From contig NZ_JAGETZ010000012.1 in NCBI RefSeq assembly GCF_017571495.1, forward strand, positions 62,001 to 126,000: a DNA stretch of 64,000 nucleotides, written 5' to 3'. Of the stretch, positions 27,562-36,017 are shown in pieces; within the stretch, counting starts at the first letter, position 1, and each line of letters starts with the position of its first letter. The DNA comes from Hymenobacter negativus. GTDB taxonomy: Bacteria > Bacteroidota > Bacteroidia > Cytophagales > Hymenobacteraceae. The notes beneath the pieces are model-generated. The model was not told where the DNA came from, searched no databases, and saw nothing but the letters and a program-made list of their open reading frames with translations. Position numbers and translations under genes: made by a program.

Positions 27562-28494
27562 CTACAGGTCGTCGTTCGTCAAGGTCAGCTTGGTGGCTTT
27601 GAGGTTTTCATCGAGCTGAGCCGGTTGCTTGATGCCCAGAATGATGCTGGTCACGGCGGGCTGGTGTCGCAGCCAGGCCAGGGCCACGGCCGCCAGCGAG
27701 GCTCCGTGGGCAGCGGCTACTTTGTCCATCGCGGCCAACACGCCTTCACCTTTCTGCTCATCCACGGGCGGAAACTGCACGGTGGCCCGACGGCCTTCCG
27801 TCTTGTTTTCGCGGTACTTGCCGGTGAGGTAGCCGCCCGCCAGCGGGCTGTACACCAACAAGCCCAGGTTTTCGGCTTCCACCACGGGCACCACTTCGCG
27901 TTCCAGGTCGCGGCCGGCCAGCGAGTAATACGCCTGCACCGACTGAAACCGCTCGGCCTGCAGCAGGTCGGCTTTGCCCAGCGCCTTGGCAATTTGCCAG
28001 GCTGCCCAGTTCGAGACGCCCACGTAGCGCACCAGGCCCTGGCGCACTATGTCATCGAGCGCGCGAATCGTCGCTTCCACCGGGGTGGCCGGGTCCCAGC
28101 CGTGCAGCTGATACAGGTCGATGTGGTCAGTGCCCAGGCGCTTGAGGCTGGCTTTCACCTCATGCAGCAGGTGGTAGCGCGAGGCCCCGCCGTCGTTCGG
28201 GCCTGCTCCCGTGGCGTGCTCAGCCTTGGTGGCTAATACCACTTGGTGCCGGGAGATGCCCAGGCATTTGAGTGCCTGGCCCACCATGGCCTCGCTTTGC
28301 CCGCCGGCGTACACGTTGGCGGTGTCAATGAAGTTAATGCCGGCGTCGAAGCCGCGGCGAATAATGGCCTCAGCCTGCTCCTGCGTGACGCCCGAAGCGG
28401 CGGCGTATTGGCCCGGCGAATTGCCGAAGGTCATGGTGCCCAGGCATAGTTCGGATACGAACAGGCCGGTGTTTCCCAGGGGGTTGTAGCGCAT
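27562..28494 (-). CDS. Aldo/keto reductase, C-terminus cut by an in-frame TAG
   Basis: An NADPH-dependent TIM-barrel reductase. The tetrad is visible: Asp in INFIDTANVY, Tyr of the same motif, Lys in LATKAEH and His in LYQLHGWDP; cofactor motifs VGVSNWAAWQ and SIILGIKQPAQLDENL follow. The open frame ends after LTNDDL at a TAG (27562-27564), but the same frame continues for 38 sense codons (ALDAASAPAPEYPGWM onward) to a TAA at 27445. Family members normally contain this tail, so the ancestral gene was about 349 residues. The barrel and active site are complete, so partial activity is possible. Confidence 0.85.
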   Translation of the reverse strand: MRYNPLGNTGLFVSELCLGTMTFGNSPGQYAAASGVTQEQAEAIIRRGFDAGINFIDTANVYAGGQSEAMVGQALKCLGISRHQVVLATKAEHATGAGPNDGGASRYHLLHEVKASLKRLGTDHIDLYQLHGWDPATPVEATIRALDDIVRQGLVRYVGVSNWAAWQIAKALGKADLLQAERFQSVQAYYSLAGRDLEREVVPVVEAENLGLLVYSPLAGGYLTGKYRENKTEGRRATVQFPPVDEQKGEGVLAAMDKVAAAHGASLAAVALAWLRHQPAVTSIILGIKQPAQLDENLKATKLTLTNDDL

Positions 28495-28610
28495 AAAAAG
28501 GGGTTGCTGAAGTTTAGGACAAAGGTCCCGCCCTACTTTCGGCCACTTCTCCCGATTCTTGCGCTTGTTTGTAGGTTCTTGCTATTCTACCGGCTGTGCG
28601 TAAACGGCCG

Positions 28611-29468
28611 CTAGCGCCGCTGGAATTGCTGAGGGGTGCAGCCCACCAAGCGCTTAAAGGCTGCCGCGAAGCTGATGGGTGAGGCGAAGCCCAACTCGTC
28701 GCTCAGGTCGGCGACAGCTTGGCTGTCGCGGCGCAGCAGGTGCTTGGCCCGCTCGATTTTCCAGCGCAGCACGTACTGGTAGGGCGGCAGCCCCGTCGTC
28801 TGCTTGAAGAGGCGGGCAAAGTGAAACACGCTTAGATTGGCCAGCCCCGCCAGTACCTCCAGCGTCACGGGTTGCGCGGCGTGGGCCTCCAGGTAGGCCT
28901 CGATGCGGGCCAGGGCCACGCTACTCAATCGCATCTGTCCCTCAGGGCGGCGCTCGGTGGTAGCATGATGCGCCAGCAGGTGATGACAAAGCGTCGTCGT
29001 CAGCGACTCCACGTACAGTTGCCCCAACGCATGCCGACTGCCCGCACTGGCCAGTAGCTGCCGGCTAAGTTGACGTAGGAACGGGTCGTCAAACTGCATA
29101 CGCTTTTGCAGCGCTGCCTTCGTGAGCGTCGCATCCTGCCCGGCCACCTGTTGGAAGTATGGCGCTTCCAAGGAGAGATAAATATTATTACTTGGCGTTG
29201 TCCAGTCGATGGCCGTGCCGTATTCGCCGCCCGGAAACAGCCCCAAATCGCCGGTCTGGTAGACGATTTCGCTAATCCGCGCCCCATCGCGCCGCCGGAC
29301 CAGGTGCGGCTGGTCGACTTGGTAAAGCAGCAGCAGGTGGTGCTCGTGCTGCTGCGCCGCCAGCCGGCCAGCTTCAAGGTGGTATTGCTCGACACGTACG
29401 CCCCGCCAGGGCAGCGGCGCGCTGCTGATGAGCGGAGGGGCGTAAAAACTGTCGGTCACGTACTGCAT
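28611..29468 (-). CDS. AraC-family transcriptional regulator
   Basis: 285 residues. An N-terminal cupin-like sensing domain (HEHHLLLLYQVDQPH, GDLGLFPGGEYG) is followed by two helix-turn-helices about 190-285: LEVLAGLANLSVFHFARLFK and AVADLSDELGFASPISFAAAFKR, ending CTPQQFQRR. It lies upstream of the aldo/keto reductase on the same strand and may regulate it; AraC-reductase pairs are common. The inducer is unknown. Confidence 0.9.
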   Translation of the reverse strand: MQYVTDSFYAPPLISSAPLPWRGVRVEQYHLEAGRLAAQQHEHHLLLLYQVDQPHLVRRRDGARISEIVYQTGDLGLFPGGEYGTAIDWTTPSNNIYLSLEAPYFQQVAGQDATLTKAALQKRMQFDDPFLRQLSRQLLASAGSRHALGQLYVESLTTTLCHHLLAHHATTERRPEGQMRLSSVALARIEAYLEAHAAQPVTLEVLAGLANLSVFHFARLFKQTTGLPPYQYVLRWKIERAKHLLRRDSQAVADLSDELGFASPISFAAAFKRLVGCTPQQFQRR

Positions 29469-29608
29469 TATCCTTCTTCGATTAAACGACGCCGCGGCCG
29501 CTTAGCTTCTACGACAACCTGTAAATAAACGGGTAGTTTTAGCCCTGTCTAACGGTGCTGGGGGCGGCCCCGTTCGCGATATGTTCCAAAAAATATGCTG
29601 CTGCCTTT

Positions 29609-30583
29609 ATGAACCGTTTTGACCGCATCGTTGCCATTCTCATTCAGTTACAAACCCGGCGGGTGGTGAGCGGGCCTTCGCTGGCCGCGCAGTTTGAGGT
29701 GAGCTTACGCACCATTTACCGCGACATCCGCACGCTGGAGCTGGCGGGCGTTCCGCTCTTTGGCGAGCCGAAGATAGGCTATTCCTTGGCCGAAGGTTAC
29801 CGCTTGCCCCCGGTCATGTTTACCCGCGAGGAGGCCGCGGCCTTGCTCACGGCCGAGAAGCTGGCTTCTCGCCTCACTGACGCGCCCACGGCCCAACTGA
29901 GCGGGGCCGCCATGGACAAGCTACGGGCCGTGCTGCGGCGTACCGACCGCGACTACCTCAACTCCCTCACGCCCCATATCCAGGTCGTGCGACACACCGG
30001 GCAGCCCGCCGAGTCCAGTACCTACCAGCAGCTGGTATCGGCCGTGGCGACGCAGCAGGTGGTTCATATCCAGTATCAAGCGCTGACCACCGAGCCCGCC
30101 ACGCCCCGTGCCATCGAGCCCATTGGGCTCTACCTCACCCAGCACTGGCATGTGGTCGGGTATTGCCGGCTGCGGCAGGCCTTCCGCAACTTCCGTCTCG
30201 ACCGCATCCAGCAGCTCACGCTCGGCACCGAGTTTTTCGCCCCGCGCCCCGAAACCCTGCAGCAATACTGGGCCGAGCGGGCCAGCCAGTGGCAGCGCGA
30301 AAAGGTGGTGGTGCGCCTGCAGTTGACGGACACGCCCCTGAACCTGGCCCAGCGCCTGCACGATACCAAGCGCCAGTACGGCTGGGCCCACGAGCAGCAA
30401 TTGCCCGACGGGAGCGTGGAAATGACCTTATACCTGGGCTCCTTGCCCTACCTGGCCGCCTGGCTGCTGCCCTACGGCAAAGCGGTAACCGTGGTGGAGC
30501 CACCTGCACTGAGCCAGCATCTGCGCGAGCTAGCACAGCAGGTGCAAAACTTTTTTTGTGGGCCGTCGGCTATGCTGACATAG
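29609..30583 (+). CDS. YafY-type regulator with HTH and WYL domain
   Basis: 324 residues from Met at 29609 (MNRFDRIVAILIQLQTRRVV); an earlier in-frame Met at 29555 adds unrelated residues. The winged HTH (LAAQFEVSLRTIYRDIRTLE) is followed by a WYL domain (about 140-225, with IEPIGLYLTQHWHVVGYCRL and FRNFRLDRIQQLTL) and a C-terminal WCX extension. WYL regulators sense ligands, sometimes nucleotides. The RidA gene starts 76 bp downstream on the same strand. Confidence 0.92.
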   Translation: MNRFDRIVAILIQLQTRRVVSGPSLAAQFEVSLRTIYRDIRTLELAGVPLFGEPKIGYSLAEGYRLPPVMFTREEAAALLTAEKLASRLTDAPTAQLSGAAMDKLRAVLRRTDRDYLNSLTPHIQVVRHTGQPAESSTYQQLVSAVATQQVVHIQYQALTTEPATPRAIEPIGLYLTQHWHVVGYCRLRQAFRNFRLDRIQQLTLGTEFFAPRPETLQQYWAERASQWQREKVVVRLQLTDTPLNLAQRLHDTKRQYGWAHEQQLPDGSVEMTLYLGSLPYLAAWLLPYGKAVTVVEPPALSQHLRELAQQVQNFFCGPSAMLT

Positions 30584-30658
30584 GGCTGTCAAGGGGCAGC
30601 GGGACTTTTGTGGAGTCAAATGACAAACGTCTTTTACACCTTAAAACCCGCTGCACCC

Positions 30659-31051
30659 ATGCAAAAGCGAACCATTGACCCCTGGCCCTGGGGCCTCCAC
30701 ACCAATTCGGTGCAAGCCGTTGAAATCAAGCAGCCCGAAGGCACCCTCTACTGCTCCGGGCAGGTCGCCATCAACGCGCAGGGCCAGCCCAGTGCCGCCG
30801 ACATGCGTACCCAGTTCCAACTCACCCTGCAGAACCTGGAGCAGCTCATTCGCGAGTCGGGCTACGAGTGCTCGGGCATTGTCCGGCTGAATGTTTTCAC
30901 CACGTCCATCCAAGAGTTCTTCACCACCTGCGTGGACCTCTACCAGGGCTGGGTGGCCGAGCACGGCCTGAAACAAGCCACTACCCTTGTGGAAGTGAAA
31001 GGCCTCTACGCCACCCTGACGGTAGAGCTGGAAGCCACCGTGGTGAAATAA
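30659..31051 (+). CDS. RidA-family protein (reactive enamine/imine deaminase-like)
   Basis: About 130 residues from Met at 30659 (MQKRTIDPWPWG); earlier in-frame Met codons lie at 30608 and 30620. The YjgF/YER057c/UK114 fold is indicated by LYCSGQVAINAQGQP, the helix TQFQLTLQNLEQLI, and GIVRLNVFTTSIQEF; the usual Arg of RidA enzymes is in the VRLNVFTT segment and a conserved Glu in TTLVEVKGLY. Members remove reactive 2-aminoacrylate-type intermediates. A strong terminator follows, so it closes the WYL-RidA unit. Confidence 0.88.
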   Translation: MQKRTIDPWPWGLHTNSVQAVEIKQPEGTLYCSGQVAINAQGQPSAADMRTQFQLTLQNLEQLIRESGYECSGIVRLNVFTTSIQEFFTTCVDLYQGWVAEHGLKQATTLVEVKGLYATLTVELEATVVK

Positions 31052-31068
31052 AACCCAACGGTTTAGTC

Positions 31069-31102
31069 AAAAAAGGGCCTGGTAGGTTGCCAGGCCCTTT
31101 TT
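31069..31102 (+). terminator. Rho-independent terminator after the RidA gene
   Basis: AAAAGGGCCTGG pairs with CCAGGCCCTTTT around a short TAGGTTG loop, with flanking A and T runs; it could work in both directions. Confidence 0.85.
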
Positions 31103-31250
31103 ACCGGTATTCACGCGCTGTTTAACCGGTTTGGAGCCCCGTATTCTTTTTTCTTTCTCCTGGCCTGAGCTGACACACCACTGTCAGGGGGCGGAATGTT
31201 GCATTGCCGCACCAAAAGCGTGTTGTCTGATTTTCTTTTTCCCTTCTTGT

Positions 31251-31667
31251 ATGTTCAACGTCTTATCCGACATCCATTGGCTGAGTGTGCTGGCTGCTTT
31301 TGCTGCCTATTTTATGCTGGGGGCCCTGTGGTACATGGTCCTGTTTCCGCAGATGTATAAAGTGTCGCTAGGCAAAGCCAATGAAGCACTTAATAACGAG
31401 TCGGCCCTGTTTGTCGTGGGCCCGGGCGTATGCGTATTAGTGACCGTGCTGGCTACCACGCTGCTCTTTTACGCCCTACACATCACTTCGTACGGCGATG
31501 CCCTGCGCCTGGCAGCCATCGTGGGCGTGGGATATCTGGTGGCAAATACCACCAACATTGCCATCAACCCCAACATCCCCCGGCCTTTGCTTTACAGCTC
31601 TATCACGAGTAGCTACCACTTGGTTGGCATCACCCTCACCTGCCTGATTCTGGCCGCCATGAAATAA
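31251..31667 (+). CDS. DUF1761 membrane protein
   Basis: 138 residues with four membrane helices. The start at 31251 (MFNVLSDIHWLSVLAAF) gives the normal family length. The conserved segment AAYFMLGALWYMVLFPQMY, then TSYGDALRLAAIVGVGYLVAN and the C-terminal helix SSYHLVGITLTCLILAAMK, fit DUF1761. The function of the family is unknown. No operon partner is evident. Confidence 0.85.
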   Translation: MFNVLSDIHWLSVLAAFAAYFMLGALWYMVLFPQMYKVSLGKANEALNNESALFVVGPGVCVLVTVLATTLLFYALHITSYGDALRLAAIVGVGYLVANTTNIAINPNIPRPLLYSSITSSYHLVGITLTCLILAAMK

Positions 31668-31766
31668 GCGGTTGCGCCCGGTAGCCGAGGACTTTAATGT
31701 CAGCTACCGGGCACATTGGCCTAGCCCGCACCGCAGTAGGTAGTCTCACTTCCTTACCCCACCACA

Positions 31767-31913
31767 ATGACAAAGCCAGAACCCCTCGTCGTATGTCCTC
31801 AAAACCGGCAGCAGTGGCGGGAGTGGCTGCACGTGCACCACGACCAGCACCAAAACGTCTGGCTGGTGTACCACAAGAAGACTTCCTCCTTCTTCGCGTT
31901 GACGACCCGCTGA
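31767..31913 (+). pseudogene. N-terminal fragment of a YdeI/OmpD-associated family protein
   Basis: ATG at 31767 opens a 48-codon frame reading QQWREWLHVHHDQHQNVWLV then YHKKTSSF, the N-terminal opening of YdeI-type proteins (normally about 190 residues). A stop follows at once and no further family sequence is found downstream. It is therefore a 3'-truncated remnant. Confidence 0.55.
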
Positions 31914-32123
31914 AATGCACTGGTTGTGGCCATGATGCTGCTTAACTTACTTATGATGAATGGATAAGCGGGTGTAGCGCGTTTGCGCTCAACAAAGAAC
32001 AGTATGACAAAAGGTCGCTCTCAAAAGCGCTAAAATTTTAATACAGAGTGTGGTACAGCCCTGTAGTACAGTTTAAACCCGGTTTGTGGCACAGTATGCG
32101 AGTAAAATTATACTATTAGAACG

Positions 32124-32157
32124 AAAAAGGCCTCCCAGATGCTCTGAGAGGCCTTTA
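32124..32157 (-). terminator. Rho-independent terminator of tRNA-Glu
   Basis: AAAGGCCTC and GAGGCCTTT form the main stem with a bulged GAGCATCTGG-type top; reading leftward it is followed by TTTTTC. It lies about 26 bp past the tRNA 3' end. Confidence 0.75.
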
Positions 32158-32182
32158 ATTTGTCACTATTTCGTGACTTCCG

Positions 32183-32254
32183 TAGTCCGTAGGGGAATCG
32201 AACCCCTGTTGGTAGAATGAAAATCTACTGTCCTAACCCCTAGACGAACGGACC
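32183..32254 (-). tRNA. tRNA-Glu (anticodon TTC)
   Basis: A complete cloverleaf on the minus strand. The acceptor GGTCCGT pairs with ACGGACT (first pair G-U), and the D arm is GTCTAGGGGTTAGGAC. The anticodon stem GTAGA/TCTAC encloses loop TTTTCAT with anticodon TTC, and the T arm is AGGGG-TTCGATT-CCCCT. CCA is not encoded. An ideal promoter lies 20 bp upstream and a terminator follows. Confidence 0.95.
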
Positions 32255-32273
32255 GTTTTTCGTTTTGATGATG

Positions 32274-32303
32274 CAAAGGTACGGCGCGCCGCTTTGTGTG
32301 CAA
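32274..32303 (-). promoter_or_regulatory. Promoter of tRNA-Glu, TTG-N19-TACCTTTG
   Basis: Read leftward, TTG (32303-32301) is followed after exactly 19 nt by TACCTTTG (32281-32274), matching the Bacteroidota -33/-7 consensus. The -7 element ends 20 bp before the mature tRNA 5' end. Confidence 0.8.
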
Positions 32304-32431
32304 GTATCAGGCCTAAAAAAGATGGCTTTGAAATGGAAATAGCCTGTTTTTCAGGCTGAAAAATTTACGAGCTGCTGTGAGAGCATCAGATTGAGCGACG
32401 CCTGAAACTCCAGCCGAGGCTTAGAAGTTAT

Positions 32432-32480
32432 GGTGGTGCGTAGGGGAATCGGACCTCTGCCGGTCTATATGATTAGAATG
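32432..32480 (-). other. Degenerate tRNA-like 3' fragment
   Basis: The plus-strand text TGCGTAGGGGAATCGGACC parallels the T-arm and acceptor of the nearby tRNA-Glu (CCGTAGGGGAATCGAACC). The anticodon arm does not fold and no 5' half is found. It looks like a decayed tRNA copy. The rest of the 32255-32571 gap holds the two promoters listed and no gene. Confidence 0.3.
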
Positions 32481-32503
32481 CGCGCCAACCCGCGGCATTC
32501 TGC

Positions 32504-32511
32504 TATCTTCG
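32504..32511 (+). promoter_or_regulatory. -7 promoter element TATCTTCG of gap
   Basis: A near-consensus TAnnTTTG element (C in place of the last T), 60 bp upstream of the gap ATG. The same variant occurs before mutS2. Confidence 0.5.
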
Positions 32512-32571
32512 CCCCGCTTTTAAACCAGTCACCAGTCAGGTGGCTGTCACTTACTATCTCCCTGTTTCACC

Positions 32572-33579
32572 ATGGCAAAAATTAAAGTCGCCATCAACGG
32601 CTTCGGCCGGATTGGCCGTCTCACTTTCAAATCGCTGCTGGGCCGCGACAACGTGGAAATCGTTGCAATCAACGACCTGACTGACAACAAAACCTTGGCC
32701 CACCTGCTGAAGTACGACTCCGTACATGGCCGCTTCGATGGCACCGTGAGCTACGATGAGGAAAGCCTGACTGTGAACGGCGTGAAGATTGCCGCCCTCG
32801 CCGAGCGCGACCCCAAGTTGTTGCCCTGGGGCAAAATGGGTGTTGACGTGGTGCTAGAATCAACTGGCCGCTTCGTGGATGAAGCTGGCGCGGGCCAGCA
32901 CATCACTGCTGGTGCTAAGAAAGTTGTGATTTCGGCTCCTGCTACCGGCAATATTCCCACCGTAGTATTGGGTGTGAACGAGGATATTCTCACCGGCTCA
33001 GAAACCATTCTTTCGAACGCTAGCTGCACCACCAACTGCTTGGCCCCGATGGCCAAAGTGCTGGATGATGCTTTCGGCATCGAGAAGGGCTACATCACCA
33101 CGGTACACGCCTATACTTCTGACCAGAACCTGCAGGATGCGCCTCATAAGGACCTGCGCCGCGCCCGCGCTGCTGCTTACAGCATCATTCCTACCAGCAC
33201 TGGTGCTGCCAAAGCCGTAGGTCTGGTACTGCCCCAGCTGAAAGGCAAACTCGACGGCCTTGCCATGCGTGTGCCCGTGCCGGATGGCTCGATGACCGAC
33301 CTCACCGTTATTCTGAAAAAGGAAGTGACCAAGGAGGAAATCAACGCTGCCCTGAAAGCGGCCGCTGAAGGCCCCCTGAAAGGCATCATCGAGTACGTGA
33401 CCGACCCGCTTGTGAGCATCGACATCGTGGGCAACCCCCACAGCTGCATCTTCGACTCGGAGTTGACTTCGGCCAATGGTACCTTGGCCAAGGTGATTGG
33501 CTGGTACGATAACGAATTTGGCTACTCGACCCGCACGGCCGACCTGATTCAAAAGCTCGGCGAGCAGATGAACGGCTAA
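32572..33579 (+). CDS. gap: Glyceraldehyde-3-phosphate dehydrogenase, type I
   Basis: 335 residues, full length. Oxidatively phosphorylates glyceraldehyde 3-phosphate to 1,3-bisphosphoglycerate with NAD in glycolysis. The Rossmann start INGFGRIGRL, the catalytic Cys152 in SNASCTTNCLAP, His179 in TTVHAYTSDQ and the C-terminal WYDNEFGYSTR are all present. Asp35 in VAINDLTD argues for NAD specificity. It has its own promoter and a strong terminator, so it is monocistronic. Base use is that of a highly expressed gene. Confidence 0.98.
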   Translation: MAKIKVAINGFGRIGRLTFKSLLGRDNVEIVAINDLTDNKTLAHLLKYDSVHGRFDGTVSYDEESLTVNGVKIAALAERDPKLLPWGKMGVDVVLESTGRFVDEAGAGQHITAGAKKVVISAPATGNIPTVVLGVNEDILTGSETILSNASCTTNCLAPMAKVLDDAFGIEKGYITTVHAYTSDQNLQDAPHKDLRRARAAAYSIIPTSTGAAKAVGLVLPQLKGKLDGLAMRVPVPDGSMTDLTVILKKEVTKEEINAALKAAAEGPLKGIIEYVTDPLVSIDIVGNPHSCIFDSELTSANGTLAKVIGWYDNEFGYSTRTADLIQKLGEQMNG

Positions 33580-33642
33580 TTTTAATTTGAGAATAAGCTG
33601 AATGTGAAAATGTGCGCGACAGCGTATTTTCGGCAAAGCAAC

Positions 33643-33672
33643 AAAAAAGCCTGCCTTATGGCAGGCTTTTTT
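33643..33672 (+). terminator. Rho-independent terminator of gap
   Basis: AAAAAAGCCTGCC pairs perfectly with GGCAGGCTTTTTT around a TTAT loop. It could act in both directions. Confidence 0.9.
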
Positions 33673-33751
33673 GTTTTATAATCCGTAGCCCAAAATCAAT
33701 TTCACTTTTTACGCATCCTTCGTATTTTCCACATTCTTTACATCCAAAAAA

Positions 33752-34621
33752 TTGCCCAAAACCTGCTTTATTCTTAATCCGAAAGCCGGACCCAGCCAGC
33801 GCCACAACATGCCCGCGCTGATTGCGCAGCACTTTGGCGCGCTGGAATCCGACTACGAAATCCGGCCTACCGAATACGCCGGGCACGCCGTGGAGCTCGC
33901 CAAAACGGCCGCCGCCGAAGGCTTTGCCGTGGTGGCTGCCGTGGGCGGCGACGGTACCGTGAACGAAGTAGGGCGGGGCCTGCTGGGCACCGAAACGGCC
34001 ATGGGCATCATTCCGCAGGGGTCTGGCAATGGGCTGGCCCGGCACCTGAAAGTGCCGCTGGGGCTGGCGGCGTCCCTGCGCCGGCTGGCTACGCCGGCCT
34101 TCAGCCGCATGGATGTGGGGGTAATAAACGGCCACCCGTTTTTCTGCACGGCCGGACTGGGGTTCGATGCCCATGTAAGCCAGCACTTTGCCCAGGCCGG
34201 TTCACGGGGCCTCAGTACGTATTTGCAGGTGACGCTGCGCGAGTACCGTCGCTACCGCCCCGTGCCGGTGCAGCTGAACCTGGATGGGCAGGAAAGAGCC
34301 ACCGATTGCTACGTGCTGGCCTTCGCCAACGCCTCGCAGTATGGCAACAACGCCTACATCGCGCCTCTGGCCGACCTGCGCGACGGCCTGCTCGACGTGT
34401 GCCTGATTGATGCCCTGCCGGTGGGCCGCGCCTTTCGCGTGAGCCTGGCGATGGCGCTTGGCACCCTGCCGAAATCCCAGGCGGCCGAGTATTTTCGGGT
34501 GCCTCGGGGCCGGGTGGTGGCCGAGGGGCCTATTGGCTTCCACGTAGATGGCGACTACCTGGGGCATGCCACCGAGTTCGAGGTAACGCTGATGCCGCTG
34601 GCGCTGGCTGTAGCCGTTTAA
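33752..34621 (+). CDS. Diacylglycerol-kinase-family lipid kinase (YegS/DgkB-like)
   Basis: 289 residues, starting at a TTG (MPKTCFILNPKAG); no in-frame ATG gives the family's N-terminal strand. The DAGK catalytic domain shows the nucleotide motif VVAAVGGDGTVNEV and IIPQGSGNGLARHL. The second domain has CTAGLGFDAHVS and ANASQYGNNAYIAPLADLRD, and IGFHVDGDYLG near the end. It would phosphorylate a lipid such as diacylglycerol or a sphingoid base at the inner membrane. It stands alone between two unrelated genes. Confidence 0.9.
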   Translation: MPKTCFILNPKAGPSQRHNMPALIAQHFGALESDYEIRPTEYAGHAVELAKTAAAEGFAVVAAVGGDGTVNEVGRGLLGTETAMGIIPQGSGNGLARHLKVPLGLAASLRRLATPAFSRMDVGVINGHPFFCTAGLGFDAHVSQHFAQAGSRGLSTYLQVTLREYRRYRPVPVQLNLDGQERATDCYVLAFANASQYGNNAYIAPLADLRDGLLDVCLIDALPVGRAFRVSLAMALGTLPKSQAAEYFRVPRGRVVAEGPIGFHVDGDYLGHATEFEVTLMPLALAVAV

Positions 34622-34718
34622 TTTTTGGTTGTCAGGTAATTGGGCTGGGCTGACTATTTGCTACTAACAATTGACAACGAATAACTGACAACTAGCAACC
34701 GACAACTACTGACTGAAT

Positions 34719-35051
34719 ATGAAAAACCGTACCGGGGTGGTCTATTCCACCAATCCAGACTTTTCTTACGAAACCAACGAGCCGGCCGAAGCTACTACGC
34801 TGCCCCCACAACAGCAGCAGCTACGCGTACAACTCGACAAGAAGCAGCGCGGCGGCAAGCAAGTAACCCTCGTGACGGGCTTCACCGGCACCGATGCTGA
34901 CTTGCAGGCCTTGGGCAAGCTGCTCAAAACCAAGTGCGGCGTGGGTGGCAGCGCCAAAGATGGCGAAATAGTAGTGCAGGGCGACTTCCGCGACAAAGTG
35001 CTGGAAGTTTTGCTCAAAGAAGGCTATAAGGCTAAGAAGGCCGGCGGTTAA
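34719..35051 (+). CDS. SUI1/eIF1-family translation factor (YciH-like)
   Basis: 110 residues. The C-terminal SUI1 fold (about 35-107) is marked by KKQRGGKQVTLVTGF, LKTKCGVGGSAKDGEIVVQG and the final helix DKVLEVLLKEGYKAKKAGG. Bacterial YciH proteins can influence start-site selection on the 30S subunit. An N-terminal extension (VVYSTNPDFSYE) is usual in Bacteroidota. It is separated from kdsB by 25 bp, tail to tail. Confidence 0.9.
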   Translation: MKNRTGVVYSTNPDFSYETNEPAEATTLPPQQQQLRVQLDKKQRGGKQVTLVTGFTGTDADLQALGKLLKTKCGVGGSAKDGEIVVQGDFRDKVLEVLLKEGYKAKKAGG

Positions 35052-35076
35052 GCCTGGGCAAAACCGATAAAAACTA

Positions 35077-35826
35077 CTAGCGCTCCAGTCGGGCCCGGGC
35101 CTTTACTACGTCCTCCGGTGTATCGATTCCGAAGGCATCCAGCTCGGTTTCGGCGCAGCGGATTTGGAAACCGGCTTCCAGCCAGCGCAGCTGCTCCAGG
35201 CTTTCGGCGGCTTCCAGGGGCGACACGGGCAGTTGGGTGAGCTGCTCCAGCACCTTGGGTTGGTAGGCATAGAGGCCCAGGTGGCGCAGGTAGCGGTGGT
35301 GTGCCAGCCACTCGGCGCGCTCGTGGTTGCGCTGGTAGGGCAGGGGGTGGCGGCTGAAATACATGGCGTAGCCCAGCTGGTTGAGCACCACTTTGGGCAG
35401 GTGCGGGCTGAACAATTCTTCCTCCGTGAGTACCGGTTTTACCAGCGTGGCAATGGCCGGCGCGGTGGCTGGGTCGGCGAATAAATCGGCCAGGGCGTTG
35501 ATTTGACGCGGATTGATGAAGGGTTCGTCGCCCTGGATGTTGACGATGCAATGCACCTCGGCGGGGCTGCCAAGCTGTTGGAACGCTTCCCACACGCGGT
35601 CGGTGCCGCTGGGGTGGGCCGGGCTGGTGAGCACCGCTTCGCCCCCAAAATCCTCCACGTGGCGCATGATGCGGTCATCGTCAGTAGCTACTACTACGCG
35701 GGCCAGGTTAGCCTGCCGGGCCTGTGCCACCACGCGTTGAATCATGCTTTGCTCGCCGAGGTCAAGCAGGGGCTTGCCGGGCAGGCGGGTAGATGCAAAA
35801 CGAGCGGGAATCAGGCCGAGAACCAT
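35077..35826 (-). CDS. kdsB: 3-deoxy-manno-octulosonate cytidylyltransferase (CMP-Kdo synthetase)
   Basis: 249 residues from Met at 35826 (MVLGLIPARFASTRLPGKPL); an upstream in-frame Met at 35922 adds non-family sequence. Activates Kdo with CTP for lipid A-core assembly. Signature motifs: IPARFASTRLPGKPL (nucleotide loop), VVVATDDDRI, SGTDRVWEA, NIQGDEPFI and the C-terminal ELDAFGIDTPEDVVKA. Complete. Confirms a Gram-negative envelope with Kdo-containing lipopolysaccharide. Confidence 0.96.
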   Translation of the reverse strand: MVLGLIPARFASTRLPGKPLLDLGEQSMIQRVVAQARQANLARVVVATDDDRIMRHVEDFGGEAVLTSPAHPSGTDRVWEAFQQLGSPAEVHCIVNIQGDEPFINPRQINALADLFADPATAPAIATLVKPVLTEEELFSPHLPKVVLNQLGYAMYFSRHPLPYQRNHERAEWLAHHRYLRHLGLYAYQPKVLEQLTQLPVSPLEAAESLEQLRWLEAGFQIRCAETELDAFGIDTPEDVVKARARLER

Positions 35827-36017
35827 AAACGGGCGGTGGGAGGAGAGGAGTGCGATGCGGAAAAATCCCCGCAATATTCCCTCAAAGAACGGGGTTTGTG
35901 GGCGTTTGTAACCAAGGCACACCTCTTGCCCACCGGTTTTTGCGTTATTTTGCCTCCGTTGCCCGGCCGGCTGCGCTTTGGTGTGGCGGCGGCTCCAACT
36001 TTGACCCGATTGATTCT

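Noticed and set aside
32432..32480. Functional second tRNA gene
   Set aside because: The T-arm-like text is present but the anticodon and 5' acceptor halves do not fold; kept only as a fragment.
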